From: Actinomadura mexicana
Lineage (GTDB): Bacteria; Actinomycetota; Actinomycetes; Streptosporangiales; Streptosporangiaceae
DNA length: 64,000 nucleotides
Reading direction: 5' to 3'
NCBI RefSeq assembly: GCF_900188105.1
Contig: NZ_FZNP01000006.1
Coordinates: forward strand, 62,001 to 126,000
The notes beneath the pieces were generated by a model. It was not told the DNA's origin. It searched no databases and saw nothing but the letters and a program-made list of their open reading frames with translations. Position 1 is the first letter of the stretch. The number at the start of each line of letters is the position of its first letter. The translations under genes were made by a program, and so were the position numbers. This document shows, one piece after another, positions 23,605-32,761 of this stretch.

Positions 23605-24489
23605 ATGCGAAATGAGGGTGCGACCGGCCGGGGACGAGTGCCCGCCCGGGTGATGCTGCGCGGCGAGCCGGACGGCTGGCACTGGGTGCTGGTGGACGAC
23701 GCGGGCGCCGAGCGGCGCTCGGACTTCTCCGGCGCGGGGACGCGCTGGTCCGCGGGCGGCCGGTCCGACCCCGAGCCCGCGTGGTGGCGCCGCAGGCTCA
23801 CCGAGACGGCCGACGGGCTGCGGGAGGCGGTCGCCGAGGACCTGACCGACGCGACGTTCCGCGAGTTCGGCACCGAGGCCGCGATCACCTGGTTCGCGGT
23901 CGCGGAGCCCGTCGAGTGGGAGGGCATCGTCACCCTCCGGGAGGCCGACCCGGCGCGGTTCCCCGGCCGGGTGCCGCCGTTCGTGGTCACGCTGGAACCG
24001 GGGCGCGGGGCGCTGCTGCCGGACGCGAGCCTGCTGTTCTCCACCCGCGCCGCGGACGCCTGGACGACCCTCGCCGCGGTCGCGGAGCGCTGCGGCACCC
24101 TCCCGCCGAAGTCGTCGTTCCTGTGCGGGTGGGCCGGGCACCGCAGCGTCCGGGTGGGGCGCGGGTCGCTGGCGCTGTCGACCGGCCGGAGCGAGGACGG
24201 TGTCGAGCGGCTCGCGCAGATCTGCGGGACGCGGGCGCCCGGCTGGAGCGGCAACCCCGAGATGCGGTTCCGGCTCGACGGCGTCGACCTGCTCGACGAG
24301 CCCGCCGGCGACGTCGTCGCGCTGCTGCGAGAACTCGGTCACGAGATCGTCAGGCGTGGCCGCTCGGTCCGGCTGGAGGCCTGCGGGCTCACCCTCCACG
24401 CGCCCGACGGGGCGGACGAGGCGGAGCGGTTCACCAGTGTGTCCCTGGGGGTTCCGGCGGCGCTGTCGCCGCTGTGGGCCGGTTCCTGA
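23605..24489 (+). CDS. Uncharacterised protein (294 aa)
   Basis: No family recognised. No signal peptide or membrane helix. The first half contains W-H-W-V-L-V and W-W-R-R segments in an otherwise charged sequence, the middle has one pair of cysteines (C-G-T-L-P-P and F-L-C-G-W), and the C-terminal ~70 residues alternate beta and helix (DVVALLRELGHEIVRRGRSV). A TAAGGT -10 box ends 7 nt before the ATG, implying a leaderless mRNA. Divergent from the YezG-like gene; the secreted-protein gene follows after 92 bp with its own promoter. Confidence 0.65.
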   Translation: MRNEGATGRGRVPARVMLRGEPDGWHWVLVDDAGAERRSDFSGAGTRWSAGGRSDPEPAWWRRRLTETADGLREAVAEDLTDATFREFGTEAAITWFAVAEPVEWEGIVTLREADPARFPGRVPPFVVTLEPGRGALLPDASLLFSTRAADAWTTLAAVAERCGTLPPKSSFLCGWAGHRSVRVGRGSLALSTGRSEDGVERLAQICGTRAPGWSGNPEMRFRLDGVDLLDEPAGDVVALLRELGHEIVRRGRSVRLEACGLTLHAPDGADEAERFTSVSLGVPAALSPLWAGS

Positions 24490-24547
24490 CGCGCCCGAAT
24501 CCGTCACCTACACGGAGCCGACACCCACGGGGGACCGCCCCGTCACC

Positions 24548-24573
24548 GGAACGCAACCGCGGCCGCCTAGGTT
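24548..24573 (+). promoter_or_regulatory. ECF-type promoter (GGAAC-N18-GTT) of the secreted protein gene
   Basis: GGAAC at 24548-24552 and GTT at 24571-24573 are separated by 18 nt, the spacing of SigE/SigR-group ECF promoters. An overlapping TAGGTT ends 8 nt before the ATG at 24582, so the transcript would be leaderless. Confidence 0.45.
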
Positions 24574-24581
24574 CCCCGATC

Positions 24582-26006
24582 ATGAGAAGCCGCGCGCGCC
24601 ATGCCGTGCTCGCCGTGACCGGTGCAGTCCTCGCCGGCGCTCCCCTCGCCCTCACCGTCCCGCCCGCCCACGCCGCCTCCCCCGTCCGCGCCGCCGGGTC
24701 GCCCGGCACGATCAACGTCCATCGCGGCGGTCCCGCCCGGTCGCTGCCGTTCACCGCCCGCCGGGACGGGGAGGCGGTGATCTCCTTCTCCGCGTCCGCC
24801 CCGGGCGTCTCCTGGGTCCGCGAGGGCGCCGAGTCGGCCGTCGTGTCGATCGCCGTGGACGGGCGCCATGTGACCGACCTCGTCGTCCCCTCGTCCGACC
24901 CGGTCCCCCGCAGCCTCGGGCTCGGGCGCGTCGGGAAGGGACACCACAGGGTGACGCTGCGGTTCGCCGAGGGCAGCGCGCCCGCCGCCCGCCGCGTCAC
25001 GCTGCGGCGCCCCGCGGTCCGCATGCCGCAGGCGGACGCGCTCGCCCTGCGCCACGCGCCCGTCGTCGTCGGGCGGACGGGCTGGCCGTTCGGCGACCCG
25101 TACCAGAACGCGACCACCGACACCCCGCTGCTCGCCTGGCACGAGACCCGTCCCGCCGCCGCCCCCGGCCACAAGATCATCGAGTACTCGGTGGTGTGGA
25201 GCAACGAGGACGGCGGTACCGACACGCCCGCGCTGATGGCCCGCTGGGGCCGGACGACCGACATCGAGTGGATCTACCGGGTCGAGGTCGACGCGTCCGG
25301 CGGGCGCGTGGACGGCACCGCCGTCTACCAGGCGCCGATGCACCTGACCCTGCGGTTCACGGGCCGCTACGAAGGCGACCACCCCGTCCTGCAGACCTGC
25401 ACCCAGAACAACAACATGTGCGACGTGATCTCGCCGGACGCGCCGCTGCGCTTCCTGCTGGACGCCACCGGGACGCGCCCGGACGGCCGGGCCCGCGAGG
25501 TCGTCATGGACCGCGAGCCGTGGACCTACCGGATCGCGGCGCAGGAGATGGTCCGCGAAGGGAAGATCGAGAACCCGTCCGATCCGGCGACGCGCGAGGT
25601 CGGCGACCAGCGGACGTACCTGTTCGCGGAGTTCGCCAAGACGACGGGCGCCGCGACCGGCTCCGGGTCGGTGCCCGGCGTCGCGCTCGGGGTGCGGCTC
25701 AGGTCCGACCCGTCGCGGCTTCACCGCTCCGACCACGACGAGCCGACCTGGTCGATCGACCGTGACGGCGCCGTCGCCACCACCGTCGAACTGCCGGAGG
25801 GAACGACGGTCTCCGACATCGCGAGCATCGAGGCCCTTCGCCGTCCCACCGGAACCGGAGACAACGGCGCCCCTGCCACGGTGACGTCCGTCAACCGCGG
25901 GTTCTTCCTGGACGACTCGTTCCTGCCGCAACCCTCGTCGGTCCAGTGGAAGGGCTCGGTCACGCTCACGCAGGCGAACCCGTCCGCCGTCCTCTGGCGT
26001 CCCTGA
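24582..26006 (+). CDS. Secreted protein of unknown function
   Basis: 474 aa with a clear Sec signal peptide: R-S-R-A-R-H n-region, hydrophobic AVLAVTGAVLAGAPLALTV, and a P-A-H-A-A cleavage site near residue 32. The mature part starts with a ~110-aa beta-sandwich-like region, followed by a larger domain with FGDPYQNATTDTPLLAW, WSNEDGGTDTPALMARWGR and a likely disulfide pair (C-T-Q-N-N-N-M-C). No catalytic motif is recognised. Probably leaderless and possibly under an ECF sigma factor. A strong terminator follows. Confidence 0.75.
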   Translation: MRSRARHAVLAVTGAVLAGAPLALTVPPAHAASPVRAAGSPGTINVHRGGPARSLPFTARRDGEAVISFSASAPGVSWVREGAESAVVSIAVDGRHVTDLVVPSSDPVPRSLGLGRVGKGHHRVTLRFAEGSAPAARRVTLRRPAVRMPQADALALRHAPVVVGRTGWPFGDPYQNATTDTPLLAWHETRPAAAPGHKIIEYSVVWSNEDGGTDTPALMARWGRTTDIEWIYRVEVDASGGRVDGTAVYQAPMHLTLRFTGRYEGDHPVLQTCTQNNNMCDVISPDAPLRFLLDATGTRPDGRAREVVMDREPWTYRIAAQEMVREGKIENPSDPATREVGDQRTYLFAEFAKTTGAATGSGSVPGVALGVRLRSDPSRLHRSDHDEPTWSIDRDGAVATTVELPEGTTVSDIASIEALRRPTGTGDNGAPATVTSVNRGFFLDDSFLPQPSSVQWKGSVTLTQANPSAVLWRP

Positions 26007-26028
26007 CACCCCGCCAGGCACCGCAGAT

Positions 26029-26058
26029 GGGCCCGTGGCGCGAATCGGCCACGGGCCC
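26029..26058 (+). terminator. Rho-independent terminator after the secreted protein gene
   Basis: Perfect 11-bp stem (GGGCCCGTGGC / GCCACGGGCCC, 26029-26039 and 26048-26058), 8-nt loop, followed by TTCTTCAT. It lies 22 bp beyond the stop codon. Confidence 0.85.
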
Positions 26059-26153
26059 TTCTTCATAGGGAACCTGGGCGAACTTCACGCGCGTCCAAGG
26101 AGTCGTACACTTCGCCAATAACTTCCATAGCGACCCCGGAGAGGACGTCCGCC

Positions 26154-26684
26154 ATGGCCTACGGGCACCCCCCGTCGCCCGGCCAGGGACAGCAGCCCCA
26201 GTGGCAGCAGCAACAGGCCCCCTGGCAGCAGCCCGGTAACGCCTGGCAGCAGCCACAGCAACCCCAGGGCGGCATGGGCTGGCAGCAGCAGCCCCCGGGC
26301 GGGGGCGACCCCCAGGGCGGGAACCACACCGCCCAGATACCCGGCCACTTCGGCCCCGTCACCGACGACGAGAAGACGTGGTCGCTGATGGCGTACGTCG
26401 GGCAGTTCCTCGTCGGCGCGATCGCCCCCGCCGTCGTCTACCTCGGCAAGGCCCGCTCGCCGTTCGTGCGCAGGCACGCCGCGCAGGGCCTCAACATGGG
26501 CATCGCGGCCATCGCCGTGTGGTTCGTCTTCGGCCTGCTGTCGCTGGTCGCCGAATTCCTCATCTGGGTGCCGCTGCTCTTCACGGCCGTGCAGATGTTC
26601 TTCCTGGTGTACGCGGGCAGGGCCGCCAACCGCGGCGAGTTCCGGCGCGTCCCGTCCGCGGTGGCCTGGCCCCTGCTGAAGTAA
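26154..26684 (+). CDS. DUF4870 membrane protein with Gln/Pro-rich N-terminus
   Basis: 176 aa. The first ~65 residues are low-complexity Gln/Pro/Gly (repeated W-Q-Q-P/Q units). The rest is a DUF4870 domain: TDDEKTWSLMAYVGQF, then about three membrane helices (~82-98, 115-137, 139-160) around a conserved VRRHAAQGLNMG loop. DUF4870 proteins are small inner-membrane proteins of unknown function. A GGAGAGGAC ribosome site precedes the ATG, and TACACT about 40 nt upstream is a candidate -10. Convergent with lepA. Confidence 0.85.
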   Translation: MAYGHPPSPGQGQQPQWQQQQAPWQQPGNAWQQPQQPQGGMGWQQQPPGGGDPQGGNHTAQIPGHFGPVTDDEKTWSLMAYVGQFLVGAIAPAVVYLGKARSPFVRRHAAQGLNMGIAAIAVWFVFGLLSLVAEFLIWVPLLFTAVQMFFLVYAGRAANRGEFRRVPSAVAWPLLK

Positions 26685-26702
26685 CGGCCGCTGAGGCGGC
26701 GG

Positions 26703-28544
<1,842 letters not shown>

Positions 28545-28633
28545 CGGGGTCCGTTCGCAATGCTCACAGGTGGACAGGGATCTGTGTCTCCCATGGTCCC
28601 ATGTTCCGCGCGATGCTCCGTGCACGGTCCGGT

Positions 28634-28662
28634 TTGGGACCGGGCCCGGTGATTGGTAAGCT
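28634..28662 (+). promoter_or_regulatory. rpsT promoter
   Basis: TTGGGA (28634-28639) and TAAGCT (28657-28662) with an optimal 17-nt spacer, reading towards rpsT. Predicted start near 28669 leaves a ~115-nt leader with two hairpins: GTGCCC/GGGCAC at about 28688-28702 and GCCTGC/GCAGGC at about 28734-28754. Confidence 0.6.
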
Positions 28663-28784
28663 GTGCGACTGCGTGTGGCGTAGCGTCGTGCCCCGGGGGC
28701 ACCGTCCCGCCCCCGTTCAGACATTTCGTCAGCGCCTGCCGATACGCGCAGGCCAGGATCGCTACCAAGCTGAGGCTCTACGAC

Positions 28785-29054
28785 GTGGCTAACATCAAGT
28801 CCCAGATCAAGCGCAACAAGCAGAACGAGAAGGCCCGGCTGCGCAACAAGGCCGTCAAGTCCGAGCTGAAGACGGCGATCCGCAAGTTCCGCGAGGCCGC
28901 CGAGGCCGGCAACGTGGACGACGCCGTCGCCGCGCAGCGGTTCGCCGCGCGCAAGCTCGACAAGGCCGTCAGCAAGGGCGTCATCCACAAGAACCAGGCC
29001 GCCAACCGCAAGTCGGCGATCGCCAAGCAGGCCGCCGCCCTGCAGGCCAGGTAA
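28785..29054 (+). CDS. rpsT: 30S ribosomal protein S20
   Basis: 89-aa helical r-protein binding the 16S rRNA 5' and 3' minor domains. Starts at a GTG (V-A-N-I-K-S-Q-I-K-R), with the family's first residues A-N-I-K-S intact and the Lys/Arg-rich helices and C-terminal NRKSAIAKQ complete. Preceded by a promoter with a long structured leader, consistent with translational autoregulation seen for rpsT in other bacteria. A hairpin follows the stop. Confidence 0.97.
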   Translation: MANIKSQIKRNKQNEKARLRNKAVKSELKTAIRKFREAAEAGNVDDAVAAQRFAARKLDKAVSKGVIHKNQAANRKSAIAKQAAALQAR

Positions 29055-29068
29055 GAGCCGCAACGCCC

Positions 29069-29091
29069 GGGGCCGGCCACGCGCCGGCCCC
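29069..29091. terminator. Hairpin between rpsT and kptA
   Basis: Perfect 9-bp stem GGGGCCGGC / GCCGGCCCC with a 5-nt loop (29069-29091), 14 bp past the rpsT stop and 11 bp before the kptA start. No T tract; a likely terminator of rpsT. Confidence 0.65.
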
Positions 29092-29102
29092 GACGCCTGT
29101 CC

Positions 29103-29639
29103 ATGGACGAGCGCCGCGCGGTCAAGATCTCCAAGTACCTCGCCAAGCACCTGCGGCACCGCCCCGAGCGGATCGGCCTCACGCTCGATCCCGAGGGATG
29201 GGCGGACGTCACCGACCTGCTCTCGGCCGCCGCGGCCCACGGGTTCGCGCTCAGCCGCGCCGAACTCGAACACGTGGTGGCGGTCAACGACAAGAAGCGC
29301 TACGAGCTCGCCGGGAACCGGATCCGGGCCGTCCAGGGCCACTCGGTCCCCGTCGCGTTGAACCTGCCGGTGACGCCCCCGCCGGAACTCCTGTACCACG
29401 GCACCGTGCGCCGTTCCGTCGACCCCATCCTGCGGGAGGGGCTGCTGCCCATGGGGCGGCACGCCGTCCACCTGTCCCCCGACCGCGAGACGGCCCGGCG
29501 CGTCGGCGCCCGGCGCGGCGCCCCCGTCGTGCTGACCGTCCAGGCCGGGCGGATGGCGGCCGGCGGTCACGAGTTCCGCGTCAGCGCGAACGGGGTGTGG
29601 CTGGTCGACGCGGTTCCGCCGGAATATCTGAGCGAATGA
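29103..29639 (+). CDS. kptA: RNA 2'-phosphotransferase (Tpt1/KptA)
   Basis: 178 aa. Transfers an internal RNA 2'-phosphate to NAD+, yielding ADP-ribose-1'',2''-cyclic phosphate and nicotinamide. Motifs: N-terminal LAKHLRHRPE (Arg-His of the RNA lobe), RYELAGNRIRAVQGHS near residue 65-80, YHGTVRRSVDPILREGL near residue 98, and VHLSPDRETARRVG near residue 120, i.e. the R-H-R-R-type catalytic set of the family. Bacteria lack the yeast-type tRNA splicing that creates the substrate, so the role is open (RNA repair, 2'-phosphate or NADP-like clearing). The last 59 bp overlap the 3' end of a convergent HAD-like gene. Confidence 0.93.
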   Translation: MDERRAVKISKYLAKHLRHRPERIGLTLDPEGWADVTDLLSAAAAHGFALSRAELEHVVAVNDKKRYELAGNRIRAVQGHSVPVALNLPVTPPPELLYHGTVRRSVDPILREGLLPMGRHAVHLSPDRETARRVGARRGAPVVLTVQAGRMAAGGHEFRVSANGVWLVDAVPPEYLSE

Positions 29640-30108
29640 CCTCCGCGGCGGCCCAGTCGGGCACGTGCCGCACCCATCCGGGTCCCTCCTTCGGCCCGAA
29701 CAGGTAGCGGTGCGGGACGATCTCCCGAATGGCGCGGTGCACGTCCAGCCGATCGTCGATCATGTGGGTGATCCCGAGTTCCGCGCAGTGCCGGGCCTTG
29801 TCCTGCCGCTTCCGGCAGAAGCGCACGTTGCTCCGCGGAAGGCCCGTCCGCCCGTAGAAGTCGTGGTGGTCGAGCCAGGCCAGCGTCCTTTCCCGGATCC
29901 GGTCGCCGCACTTGGAGATGATCCACGCCCGTCCCCCGAACGCCTCGATCAGGCCGGGCAGCACCTCGTAGACGCCGTCCGTCGCGGGAGACGCGAGGGC
30001 TTCCTCGAAGCTCCCGTCGAGGAACACGGTGTCGTCCTCACCGGGAGCCCTGAGCCCGCCATGGATGACCCGGCCGAAATCGACGCCGAGCCGCGGTTCG
30101 ATGTTCAT
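29581..30108 (-). CDS. HAD-like hydrolase with incomplete motif I
   Basis: 175 aa. HAD pattern: motif I GVDFGRVIHGG (nucleophile Asp10), motif II WIISKCGD near residue 64, a lysine in the K-x-R-Q-D-K region, and motif III/IV ITHMIDDRLDV near residue 120. The second aspartate of D-x-D, the general acid/base, is Gly12 here, so phosphatase activity may be weak or the enzyme may use another mechanism. Cap domain is minimal. It overlaps the convergent kptA gene by 59 bp and is divergent from the LysR gene. Substrate unknown. Confidence 0.75.
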   Translation of the reverse strand: MNIEPRLGVDFGRVIHGGLRAPGEDDTVFLDGSFEEALASPATDGVYEVLPGLIEAFGGRAWIISKCGDRIRERTLAWLDHHDFYGRTGLPRSNVRFCRKRQDKARHCAELGITHMIDDRLDVHRAIREIVPHRYLFGPKEGPGWVRHVPDWAAAEVIRSDIPAEPRRPATPRSR

Positions 30109-30140
30109 GCCCCCACCCTCGGCCCGAGCACCCTAGAACA

Positions 30141-30171
30141 GAACTATCAGTCACCTCAGGAGCTATAGTTC
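30141..30171. promoter_or_regulatory. LysR-type inverted repeat and leaderless -10
   Basis: GAACTAT (30141-30147) and ATAGTTC (30165-30171) form a perfect 7-bp inverted repeat with a 17-nt spacer between the HAD-like gene and lysR. The right arm overlaps TATAGT (30164-30169), a -10 hexamer 8 nt before the lysR ATG. This predicts autoregulation and a leaderless transcript. Confidence 0.55.
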
Positions 30172-30177
30172 ATATCT

Positions 30178-31098
30178 ATGGACCTGAGCCGCCTCTCCAC
30201 GGACGCGCTCGCCTCGTTCGCGGTCTTCGCCGACCACCTCAACTTCACCCGCGCCGCCGAAGCGCTCCACATCTCCCAGCCCGCCCTGCACGTCAAGGTG
30301 CAGAAACTCGGAGACACCCTGGGCCGCCCCCTCTACACCCGGCACGGGCGCCGCCTGGCCCTCACCCCTGCCGGCGAGCAGGTCGCCCGCTTCGCCCGCG
30401 ACCTCGACGCCCGCATGGCGGCGTTCCTCGCGGACGTCCACGGCACGTCCCCCTCCCGCGTCCCGACCCTGGCCGCCGGCGAGGGCGCCTACCTCTACCT
30501 CCTCGGCGGCGTCGTCCGCCCCGGCATCCGCCTGATCAACGGCGACCGCGCCCGCACCCTCGCCGCCGTCCGCTCCGGCCGCGCCGACCTCGGCGTCGCC
30601 GTCCTCGACGTGCTGCCCGCCGACATCACCGCCGTCCCGCTGGCGTCCTATCCCCAGACGCTCGTCATGCCGGACGACCACCCCCTCGCCACGAGGCCGC
30701 ACCTCACCCTCGCCGACCTCGCCGGCGCCTCCCTCGTCGTCGCGCCTCCCGAGGGCCCGCACCGCGTCGCCCTCGAACGCGCCCTGCGCGCCGCCGAGGT
30801 GCCCTGGTCCCTGGCCGTCGAGGCCGCGGGCTGGCCCCTGATGCTGCACTTCGCGTCCCTCGGCGTCGGCCTCGCCGTCGTCAACGGCTGCGTCCCCCCT
30901 CCCCGGGGCCTGGCGGCGCGCGAGATCATCGACCTGCCCGCCGTCCCCTACTACGCTCTCCACCTGCCGGACAGGACCGGAGACCCCCTCGTCACCGACC
31001 TCCTGACCGCCGTCCGCACATCACTGAGGAGCACACCGTGTACTTCGAGACCTCCGTCGACATCGCCGCCCCGCCCGAGACCGTCTGGAACCTCCTGA
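30178..31098 (+). CDS. LysR-family transcriptional regulator
   Basis: 306 aa. N-terminal winged HTH (LASFAVFADHLNFTRAAEALHISQPALHVKVQKLG, residues ~8-45 read in pieces) and a C-terminal periplasmic-binding-protein-like effector domain from ~90. The 3' end runs 61 bp into the following SRPBCC gene. ATG at 30178 has no ribosome site, but a TATAGT box 8 nt upstream. It probably controls itself and the SRPBCC gene, or the divergent HAD-like gene. Effector unknown. Confidence 0.92.
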   Translation: MDLSRLSTDALASFAVFADHLNFTRAAEALHISQPALHVKVQKLGDTLGRPLYTRHGRRLALTPAGEQVARFARDLDARMAAFLADVHGTSPSRVPTLAAGEGAYLYLLGGVVRPGIRLINGDRARTLAAVRSGRADLGVAVLDVLPADITAVPLASYPQTLVMPDDHPLATRPHLTLADLAGASLVVAPPEGPHRVALERALRAAEVPWSLAVEAAGWPLMLHFASLGVGLAVVNGCVPPPRGLAAREIIDLPAVPYYALHLPDRTGDPLVTDLLTAVRTSLRSTPCTSRPPSTSPPRPRPSGTS

Positions 31099-31466
31099 AG
31101 GACGTCGAACGCTGGCCCGACATGACCGCCTCGATCGACCGCGTCGAACTTCTCGACGAACCCTTCACCCTCGGCAGCCGGGCCCGCGTCCACCAGCCGA
31201 AACTCCCCGCGACCGTCTGGACCGTCACCGCCTTCGACGAGAACAGGACCTTCACCTGGGAGTCCCGCTCGACCGGCGTCACCACGACCGGGGCCCACGA
31301 GATCGTCCCCACCGCCGAGGGCGGGTCCACCGTGCGCCTCACGCTCGACCAGAAGGGGCCCCTGTCCCCCCTCTTCGCCCTCCTGGCCGGCCGCCTCACC
31401 CGCCGCTACGTGACCATGGAGGCAGAGGGCCTCAAGGCCAAGGCCGAACAGCGCCCCACCCCCTGA
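31038..31466 (+). CDS. SRPBCC-fold (polyketide cyclase/START-like) protein
   Basis: 142 aa, helix-grip fold that binds hydrophobic ligands. The N-terminus M-Y-F-E-T-S-V-D-I-A-A-P-P-E-T-V-W is the standard first strand and helix, and the C-terminal long helix (LAGRLTRRYVTMEAEGLK) closes the pocket. The GTG start at 31038 follows a TGAGGAG ribosome site 5-7 nt upstream, inside the lysR reading frame, so the two are one operon. May bind or transform the ligand sensed by the LysR protein; no catalytic role is visible. Confidence 0.85.
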   Translation: MYFETSVDIAAPPETVWNLLKDVERWPDMTASIDRVELLDEPFTLGSRARVHQPKLPATVWTVTAFDENRTFTWESRSTGVTTTGAHEIVPTAEGGSTVRLTLDQKGPLSPLFALLAGRLTRRYVTMEAEGLKAKAEQRPTP

Positions 31467-31473
31467 GCCGCCC

Positions 31474-32016
31474 TCAGGCAGCCGGCCGGAGGCCGGCGAA
31501 CATGATGCCGAGCGTCCGTCGGCGCAGGTCGGCGTCCCAACCCCCGTGCAGGGCGCCCTGACATGCGCTGACCAGCAGCGCAATCACCTCGTCGAGGCGT
31601 ACTCCCTCGGCGATCGCTCCCGCTTCCTGCCCTCGCACGAGCAGTTCTCCCACCGCATCGCTGAGCGAGCCGAGCGGACCCGTGATCGGCACCTCCGTCC
31701 CCTCGGCCGCGAGCAGGCTCACGACCGCCCGGTTCGCGGCGGTCCGTTCCACGAGCCGCGCGAAGAACTCCAGCAGCGCGCCGGCCGGATTCCCGTTCGC
31801 GATGAGCTCCGCCGCATCGTCCGTGACCTGCTGCAGCAGCCGTTTCATCAAGGCCCGCAGCAGATCGGCCTTCGTCGGAAAGTGCCGGAAGACGGTACCG
31901 ATCGCCACCCCCGCCCGGCGCGCCACCTCCTCCGTCGACGCGTCCGGCCCGGCGGCGAACACCTCCTCCGCCGCCGCGAGGATCCGCTCCCGGTTACGCC
32001 GCGCGTCCGAGCGCAT
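31474..32016 (-). CDS. TetR-family transcriptional regulator
   Basis: 180 aa. Typical N-terminal HTH (RERILAAAEEVFAAG, then ASTEEVARRAGVAIGTVFRHFPTKADLL) and a C-terminal ligand-binding domain. Starts at ATG 32016 with a GGAGGAGGT ribosome site. Divergent from an NTF2-like gene; the 82-bp spacer carries two ATGAG...CTCAT palindromes that look like its operators. Probable local repressor of itself and the NTF2-like gene; ligand unknown. Confidence 0.92.
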   Translation of the reverse strand: MRSDARRNRERILAAAEEVFAAGPDASTEEVARRAGVAIGTVFRHFPTKADLLRALMKRLLQQVTDDAAELIANGNPAGALLEFFARLVERTAANRAVVSLLAAEGTEVPITGPLGSLSDAVGELLVRGQEAGAIAEGVRLDEVIALLVSACQGALHGGWDADLRRRTLGIMFAGLRPAA

Positions 32017-32040
32017 CAGCCGACCTCCTCCCTGGACAAC

Positions 32041-32084
32041 ATGAGTCCGGACTCATTATCCTCCTTACATGAGTCACCGCTCAT
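32041..32084. promoter_or_regulatory. Double palindromic operator of the TetR regulator
   Basis: ATGAGTCCGGACTCAT (32041-32056, perfect) and ATGAGTCACCGCTCAT (32069-32084, 5-bp arms) are 28 bp apart centre to centre, so on nearly the same DNA face class, between divergent tetR and NTF2-like genes. The shared ATGAG-N6-CTCAT core is the likely binding unit. Confidence 0.75.
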
Positions 32085-32098
32085 CTTAGGAGGCCGCC

Positions 32099-32503
32099 AT
32101 GTCGACCACAGCACGCGAACTGTTCCAGCGGATGCAGCAGTGTTGGCTCAGCCACCCGACGGCCCACATCGGGGATCTCCTCACCGACGACGCCGTCATC
32201 GAGACCCCGTTCGCGCCGCCGGGCCGGCCTACCCGATTCGAAGGCAAGCAGCGGTTCCTGGAGTTCGCGGACCCCCAGCGGGCCGCGCTTCCCGTCCGGT
32301 TCGACGACTGCCGCACCATCGCCGTCCACGGCACACACGACCCGGACACGATCGTGGTGGAGTACGAACTGACCGGCACGAACACCAGGACGGCCAAGCA
32401 GTCCACGGCCGCTTTCATCGCCGTCCTCACAGCGCGCGACGGCAAGGTGGCCCTATGGCGCGAGTACCAGAACACCCTGGCCATCATGCACGCCCTCACG
32501 TAA
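32099..32503 (+). CDS. NTF2/SnoaL-like protein
   Basis: 134 aa, cone-shaped alpha+beta fold (RELFQRMQQCWLSHPTAHIGDLLTDDAVIETPFAPPG pattern, then a final strand with VALWREYQN). SnoaL-like proteins bind small hydrophobic molecules; some are isomerases, hydrolases or cyclases. An AGGAGG ribosome site lies 7 nt before the ATG. Probably the main target of the divergent TetR regulator, and maybe an enzyme acting on the TetR ligand. No catalytic Asp/His pair can be assigned with confidence. Confidence 0.8.
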   Translation: MSTTARELFQRMQQCWLSHPTAHIGDLLTDDAVIETPFAPPGRPTRFEGKQRFLEFADPQRAALPVRFDDCRTIAVHGTHDPDTIVVEYELTGTNTRTAKQSTAAFIAVLTARDGKVALWREYQNTLAIMHALT

Positions 32504-32556
32504 CCGCCCCGCACCCTGCACACCCGAGCGCCACCCGCCCCAAGGCGCCGACCGAG

Positions 32557-32730
32557 TGCCACCAAGACCCGCCCGACCCGGCCCGCGAACACCCCGCCAT
32601 CCAACAAAGGCAGCAAACAAGCCAGAGGCCGCCAAGGAAGCCCGGTCCAGCGATCCGGTGCCACCAAGAGCTGCCCCGCACGGCCCGCACCACCCCAACA
32701 TCCAACGAAGGCAGAGGACCAGCCAGAGGC
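32557..32730. repeat. Imperfect 102-bp-period direct repeat
   Basis: A ~72-bp segment beginning TGCCACCAAGA and ending GCCAGAGGC occurs at 32557-32629 and again, diverged, at 32659-32730. It fills most of the 258-bp gap between convergent NTF2-like and holA genes. No good ORF with ribosome site is seen in it. Function unknown. Confidence 0.75.
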
Positions 32731-32761
32731 GGTGGCGATGCCCGGCCGAGCGGTCGGCGGG

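Noticed and set aside
32086..32701. Minus-strand frames over the NTF2-like gene and the 102-bp repeat
   Set aside because: Antisense to a well-supported gene with AGGAGG site; repeated W-W-H words in one frame simply reflect the DNA repeat.
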